Below, piece after piece: positions 6,148 through 8,780 of a DNA stretch of 8,780 bases. Made by a program: the position numbers and the translations under genes. Origin of the DNA: Desulfuromonas sp. (GTDB taxonomy: Bacteria > Desulfobacterota > Desulfuromonadia > Desulfuromonadales > Trichloromonadaceae); the NCBI GenBank assembly GCA_030145265.1, contig JAQYWA010000072.1:1-8780 (forward strand). The letters are read 5' to 3'. Each line of letters starts with the position of its first letter. The stretch's first letter is position 1. The notes below the pieces were generated by a model. That model was not told the DNA's origin, did no database searches, and worked only from the letters and a program-made list of their open reading frames with translations.

Positions 6148-7152
6148 CTACCCCTGGGCCAGGATTCGGCGCAGCGTCTCCGCGTAGGCTCTGCTGGCCT
6201 GGTCGTCGGTGACGAGCTCGATTTCGCCGGAATTTCGCACCCCCAGCCCTAGCTCGACAGCCCGGGCGATCTGCTCCTGGGCGAAGATCGCCCGCTCCAT
6301 GATCTGCCGGTTGCTCCCCAACTCCTTGAGGATGGCCAGCCCCACCGCGTCGATGGCGATCCGGTCCGTTCCGGCCAGAATCACGTCGGCCCGCTTCTTC
6401 GGTCCTGTCATCGGTCCCTTGTCCACGAAGGCCTCGATGCCGTCGAGGAGGATCAGGGTCGGACGGTAAGCCTGATTTATCTCGGCGATCATCTTTCGCT
6501 GGCTGCGGAAGGAGCTGTGCAGCTCCCGCATGTTTTTCTTATGGACAAAGCCGACCGACAGCTTGAGGGACATGGTGAATACCCCGCCGTAGCCGTGGGT
6601 TTTGAGGCAGCAGGTGGTGACCACGCACTCGGCGTCGAGCAGCGGCTTGGCCACCAGGAAGCCGTCGTTCCAGTGGCTGCCCGCCGGGTTCAGTTTCACC
6701 CACCCCTCGGGCGGCAGTTCCTCGAAATTGATCAACCCCACGTCGAGGTGCCTGCAGAGCTCGTAAATCCCCTTGTCCTTTAGGACCGAGGCGGTATCGG
6801 GCGGGCCGCTACGCTCCCCGATGGTGATGCCCCGGGCTTCCATCTCCCGCAGCTCGGCGATGAGATGGATCAGTGTGTCATTGTGGGTCGAAGCGGGGAA
6901 GGGATCGGCGGTGTTGAAGTTCGGTTTCAGTAGCACCCGCTTGCCGGCCACCGGGTTTATCCCCAGAAGCCGAATCGCCCGCCGGATGCCGGTGGCCCGG
7001 TCGTCGGTCCGCACCAAGGCGACCCGCGTCGTGCCGGTTTGCGCTGCCAGAACCGGCCCCTCTGCCGTGGCTCCGCTGGTTATCGTTACCCCGCCCATCA
7101 GCCCGACCGCTGCTCCTGACATGGCCAGCAAGAATTCGCGCCTCTTCATCAT
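6148..7152 (-). CDS. DUF362-family protein with Tat signal, no Fe-S motif
   Basis: The 334-residue precursor begins MMKRREFLLAMSGAAVGLMGG: twin arginine at 4-5 followed by x-F-L and a mildly hydrophobic stretch to an A-rich cleavage region near 30-37. This predicts Tat export of a folded, possibly cofactor-bearing protein. DUF362 blocks follow: VLLKPNFN (73-80), ITIGERSG (109-116), VVTTCCLKTHGYGGVFTMSLKL (177-198), ILLDGIEAFVDKGPMTGP (234-251) and GTDRIAIDAVG (261-271). Many DUF362 proteins carry a ferredoxin-like CxxCxxC set; this one does not, having only a Cys pair in TTCCLKTHG and two lone Cys. Its ATG overlaps the stop of the upstream CheR-like gene (ATGA), so translation is probably coupled. 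A second ATG (7147-7149) directly follows and sits slightly better behind ggaggaggg. Biochemical function of the family is unknown. Confidence 0.9.
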   Translation of the reverse strand: MMKRREFLLAMSGAAVGLMGGVTITSGATAEGPVLAAQTGTTRVALVRTDDRATGIRRAIRLLGINPVAGKRVLLKPNFNTADPFPASTHNDTLIHLIAELREMEARGITIGERSGPPDTASVLKDKGIYELCRHLDVGLINFEELPPEGWVKLNPAGSHWNDGFLVAKPLLDAECVVTTCCLKTHGYGGVFTMSLKLSVGFVHKKNMRELHSSFRSQRKMIAEINQAYRPTLILLDGIEAFVDKGPMTGPKKRADVILAGTDRIAIDAVGLAILKELGSNRQIMERAIFAQEQIARAVELGLGVRNSGEIELVTDDQASRAYAETLRRILAQG

Positions 7153-8024
7153 GCCCTCCTCCGTTTTTCTAGGCTGGCTTTCTTTCCCCCGCAGATCCTC
7201 GAGGGCTCTCCCATCCGATCCCTTACACCGCTAGCCATCCGCCGGTAGATCCCCCGGCATCCTTCCACGGCCTCAAAGAGCTCTCCCACCCCCCAAGAAA
7301 GCCGCTCCTTGCGGCCGACTACGAGAACCCCACCCGGCCGGAGTGCCCCGTGAAGCCGCCGGCATGCCTCGGCGAGGCGTTCAGTGCGGTAGTAGGTGAA
7401 CGGCAGGTAGCGGCAGAGGATGAGATCCATTGCGGACGGCGGCGGATCAGTCATGAGGTTCCGCTCCTCGAACCGTACGAGCCGCTTCACCTCGTCGCGC
7501 ACCCGCCAGAGCCCCCCCTCCCGCCCAAACCACCGTTCACGCATCTCCGGCGGCACCTCGCGCAAGGACCCGGAACCGTAGCGCGCGGCGCTGGCCCGCT
7601 CGAGGCTTGCGGCGTCGATGTCGGTGGCGAGGATCTCCAGTCTCCGGTCTGAGGAGGCGAACTGCTCCTGCCAGATGATCGCAAGGCTATAGGGCTCTTC
7701 CCCGCCGCAACACCCGGCGCTCCAGGCGCGGACCGCTTCCCGGGCGGACGTCTGGGCGAGGATGCCGGGAAGGACCATGTCCTTCAGCTCCCACCACGAT
7801 TCCCGGTCGCGGAAGAAGCGGGTCACCGTGACCCGCATGAGATCGGCAAGCCCGGCCAGCTCAGCCGGGTCGGAGCGGAGGGTGTCCAGGTAGGCGGGGA
7901 AATCCGGCACTCCCAGCTCCTTCATCCGCTCCTCGACCCGGTGCCGCGCCGCCCGGCGGCGGTATTTGCGCCACTCAAGATCGAGGAGGGGGCAGACCAG
8001 GCTGAGGAACCGGTCGAAGGTCAT
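7149..8024 (-). CDS. CheR-type SAM-dependent methyltransferase
   Basis: About 291 residues. An N-terminal helical domain ends in TVTRFFRDRESWW (the CheR T-x-FFR signature). The SAM-binding domain follows with AWSAGCCGGEEPYSLAI (motif I), ILATDIDAASLERASAARY (acidic loop binding the SAM ribose) and DLILCRYLPFTYY. In chemotaxis CheR the last motif is normally CRN followed by a hydrophobic IYF; here Asn is replaced by Tyr. The tail is rich in Lys and Arg. CheR proteins methylate receptor glutamates, but no receptor, cheB or other chemotaxis gene is near, and its partners are a nitroreductase and a DUF362 protein. Another substrate is therefore likely. I prefer ATG 8022-8024, five bases behind ggagg. 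GTG 8030 would give a GTGA overlap with the upstream stop but places ggag directly against the start. Confidence 0.87.
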   Translation of the reverse strand: MTFDRFLSLVCPLLDLEWRKYRRRAARHRVEERMKELGVPDFPAYLDTLRSDPAELAGLADLMRVTVTRFFRDRESWWELKDMVLPGILAQTSAREAVRAWSAGCCGGEEPYSLAIIWQEQFASSDRRLEILATDIDAASLERASAARYGSGSLREVPPEMRERWFGREGGLWRVRDEVKRLVRFEERNLMTDPPPSAMDLILCRYLPFTYYRTERLAEACRRLHGALRPGGVLVVGRKERLSWGVGELFEAVEGCRGIYRRMASGVRDRMGEPSRICGGKKASLEKRRRA

Positions 8025-8026
8025 CC

Positions 8027-8740
8027 TCACCTCCGCCCGACCGGCATGATGCAGAGGGGCTCTTCATCGCGGGGGAGGGAAAGGGCTTTCTGCACATCGC
8101 CGTCGCCAAATGCGCCGACCAGTACGGTCCCAAGACTCAGGGCGGTTGCCTGGAGGTAGACGTTTTCCGCCGCGCAGCCGGCATCCAGGTGCACATAGCG
8201 CGTTCCCCGCGTGCTGTACTTTTCTGTCGTCCGCGAATAGACCGCCGCAATGACGATGACCGCCGGGGCCGTCCGGACCCAGCGCTGCCCAAGGGCCGCA
8301 TCACAGAGGAGGTGACGCCGGTCCCCCGCATCCACCTGCTCCAGGAGATGCCCAGCCGGACGGTAGCGGTAGACCCCGGCGGGAAGTCCCTCCACCTCGC
8401 CTGCCACCAGGTAGACCTCGAGGGGATAGAGGGCGCCAGCCGAGGGAGCAGTCCTGAATCCCCCGCGGGAGGTTATCCCTTGGGCGGCCCAGAGGAGCTG
8501 CCCTGTCTCGGCAAGGGTAAGGGGGGCGCTGCGGTACTCCCTGACAGAGCGCCGCTCCTTGAGCGCCCGTTCAAGGGATACTCCGCTTTCAATGCGGGGC
8601 TGAGGGAGCTGAACCGGTTTCCGTTCCATGCAGGTTCCCCTTTCCGGCGTCAGAGCGAAGAGGGCTGCCAGCGCTGCGATCACCAGGTATGGGCGCACGA
8701 GTCGTTCCATTGTCATCCGTTTGATCAGGGTCTCGTCCAT
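8027..8740 (-). CDS. SagB/ThcOx-type nitroreductase-family protein with N-terminal hydrophobic segment
   Basis: 237 residues. An N-terminal hydrophobic helix (about 15-30) with basic residues ahead of it suggests a signal peptide or membrane anchor. The FMN-enzyme domain shows RRSVREY (63-69, phosphate-binding Arg/Ser of the family), LTLAETGQLLWAAQG (74-88), TAPSAGALYPLEVYLV (97-112), GVYRYRP (122-128), GCAAENVYLQATALSLGTVLVGAF (188-211) and a closing MPVG. These are typical of the SagB/ThcOx branch, which includes azoline-forming oxidases and many stand-alone enzymes of unknown substrate. No cyclodehydratase or precursor peptide is seen, so a thiazole/oxazole peptide pathway is not supported. 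Export of a flavin enzyme of this type is unusual. ATG 8738-8740 has no ribosome site. ATGs at 8716 and 8710 are in-frame alternatives; the second gives a cleaner signal peptide (MERLVRPYLVIAALAALFAL). First gene of the operon. Confidence 0.88.
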   Translation of the reverse strand: MDETLIKRMTMERLVRPYLVIAALAALFALTPERGTCMERKPVQLPQPRIESGVSLERALKERRSVREYRSAPLTLAETGQLLWAAQGITSRGGFRTAPSAGALYPLEVYLVAGEVEGLPAGVYRYRPAGHLLEQVDAGDRRHLLCDAALGQRWVRTAPAVIVIAAVYSRTTEKYSTRGTRYVHLDAGCAAENVYLQATALSLGTVLVGAFGDGDVQKALSLPRDEEPLCIMPVGRR

Positions 8741-8746
8741 GAGAAA

Positions 8747-8774
8747 ATAGTAATTTGCTATACTCTATTGTCAA
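8747..8774 (-). promoter_or_regulatory. Sigma-70-like promoter of the nitroreductase-cheR-DUF362 operon
   Basis: On the minus strand a perfect TTGACA (plus 8769-8774) is followed after 16 bases by TACTAT (plus 8747-8752), four of six matches to TATAAT, in an AT-rich context. Transcription would start near 8740, at the annotated ATG itself. Either the mRNA is leaderless, or translation begins at a downstream ATG (8716 or 8710). Confidence 0.6.
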
Positions 8775-8780
8775 ACGTTG

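Noticed and set aside
6773..7234. 153-codon plus-strand ORF opposite the DUF362 gene
   Set aside because: It is an antisense shadow; the DUF362 frame has clear family motifs and a coupled start.
8027..8740. Azoline-peptide (thiazole/oxazole) biosynthesis cluster
   Set aside because: Only the SagB-type fold is present. There is no cyclodehydratase, precursor peptide or transporter, and the enzyme has an export-like N-terminus.
8589..8774. 61-codon minus-strand ORF starting inside the operon promoter
   Set aside because: It is out of frame with the nitroreductase gene, covers the promoter, and has no motif.

Overview
The window reads as chromosome of a Gram-negative bacterium, most likely a deltaproteobacterium of the Desulfuromonadales (Geobacter/Desulfuromonas) type. 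This is inference. It rests on the lipoprotein and Tat signals, the styles of histidine kinase, YegD-like Hsp70 and DUF362 proteins, and long intergenic gaps holding degenerate repeats of a kind I recall from such genomes. No RNA gene, CRISPR array or phage module was found.

Left part (1-3309). The window opens inside a PAS-linked sensor histidine kinase that ends at 816. A 408-base gap rich in inverted repeats follows, then a small four-helix membrane protein of the phage-holin 4_2 (YvlD-like) family (1225-1617). A 675-base gap holds several repeat remnants. A minus-strand Slp-family lipoprotein (2293-2793) comes next, then a 516-base gap with more repeats. Two copies of a 30-base repeat lie one on each side of the lipoprotein gene.

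Middle part (3310-6013, plus strand). A YegD-like Hsp70 ATPase of 425 residues lacks the chaperone substrate-binding domain. A decayed N-terminal fragment of a REP-associated (Y1/IS200-like) tyrosine transposase at 4670-4834 is not obvious because its ORF is only 54 codons. It stops three bases before a 391-residue uncharacterised protein that looks like an all-helical alpha/alpha-barrel.

Right part (6148-8780, minus strand). This is a tight three-gene operon, read right to left: a SagB/ThcOx-type nitroreductase with an N-terminal hydrophobic segment, a CheR-type methyltransferase with a variant catalytic-domain motif, and a Tat-exported DUF362 protein. The junctions overlap or nearly touch, and a good sigma-70-like promoter lies just upstream at 8747-8774. 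This operon is the best candidate for an undescribed functional unit. The mix of an envelope-targeted flavin enzyme, a cytoplasmic SAM methyltransferase and an exported DUF362 protein does not match any pathway I can name.
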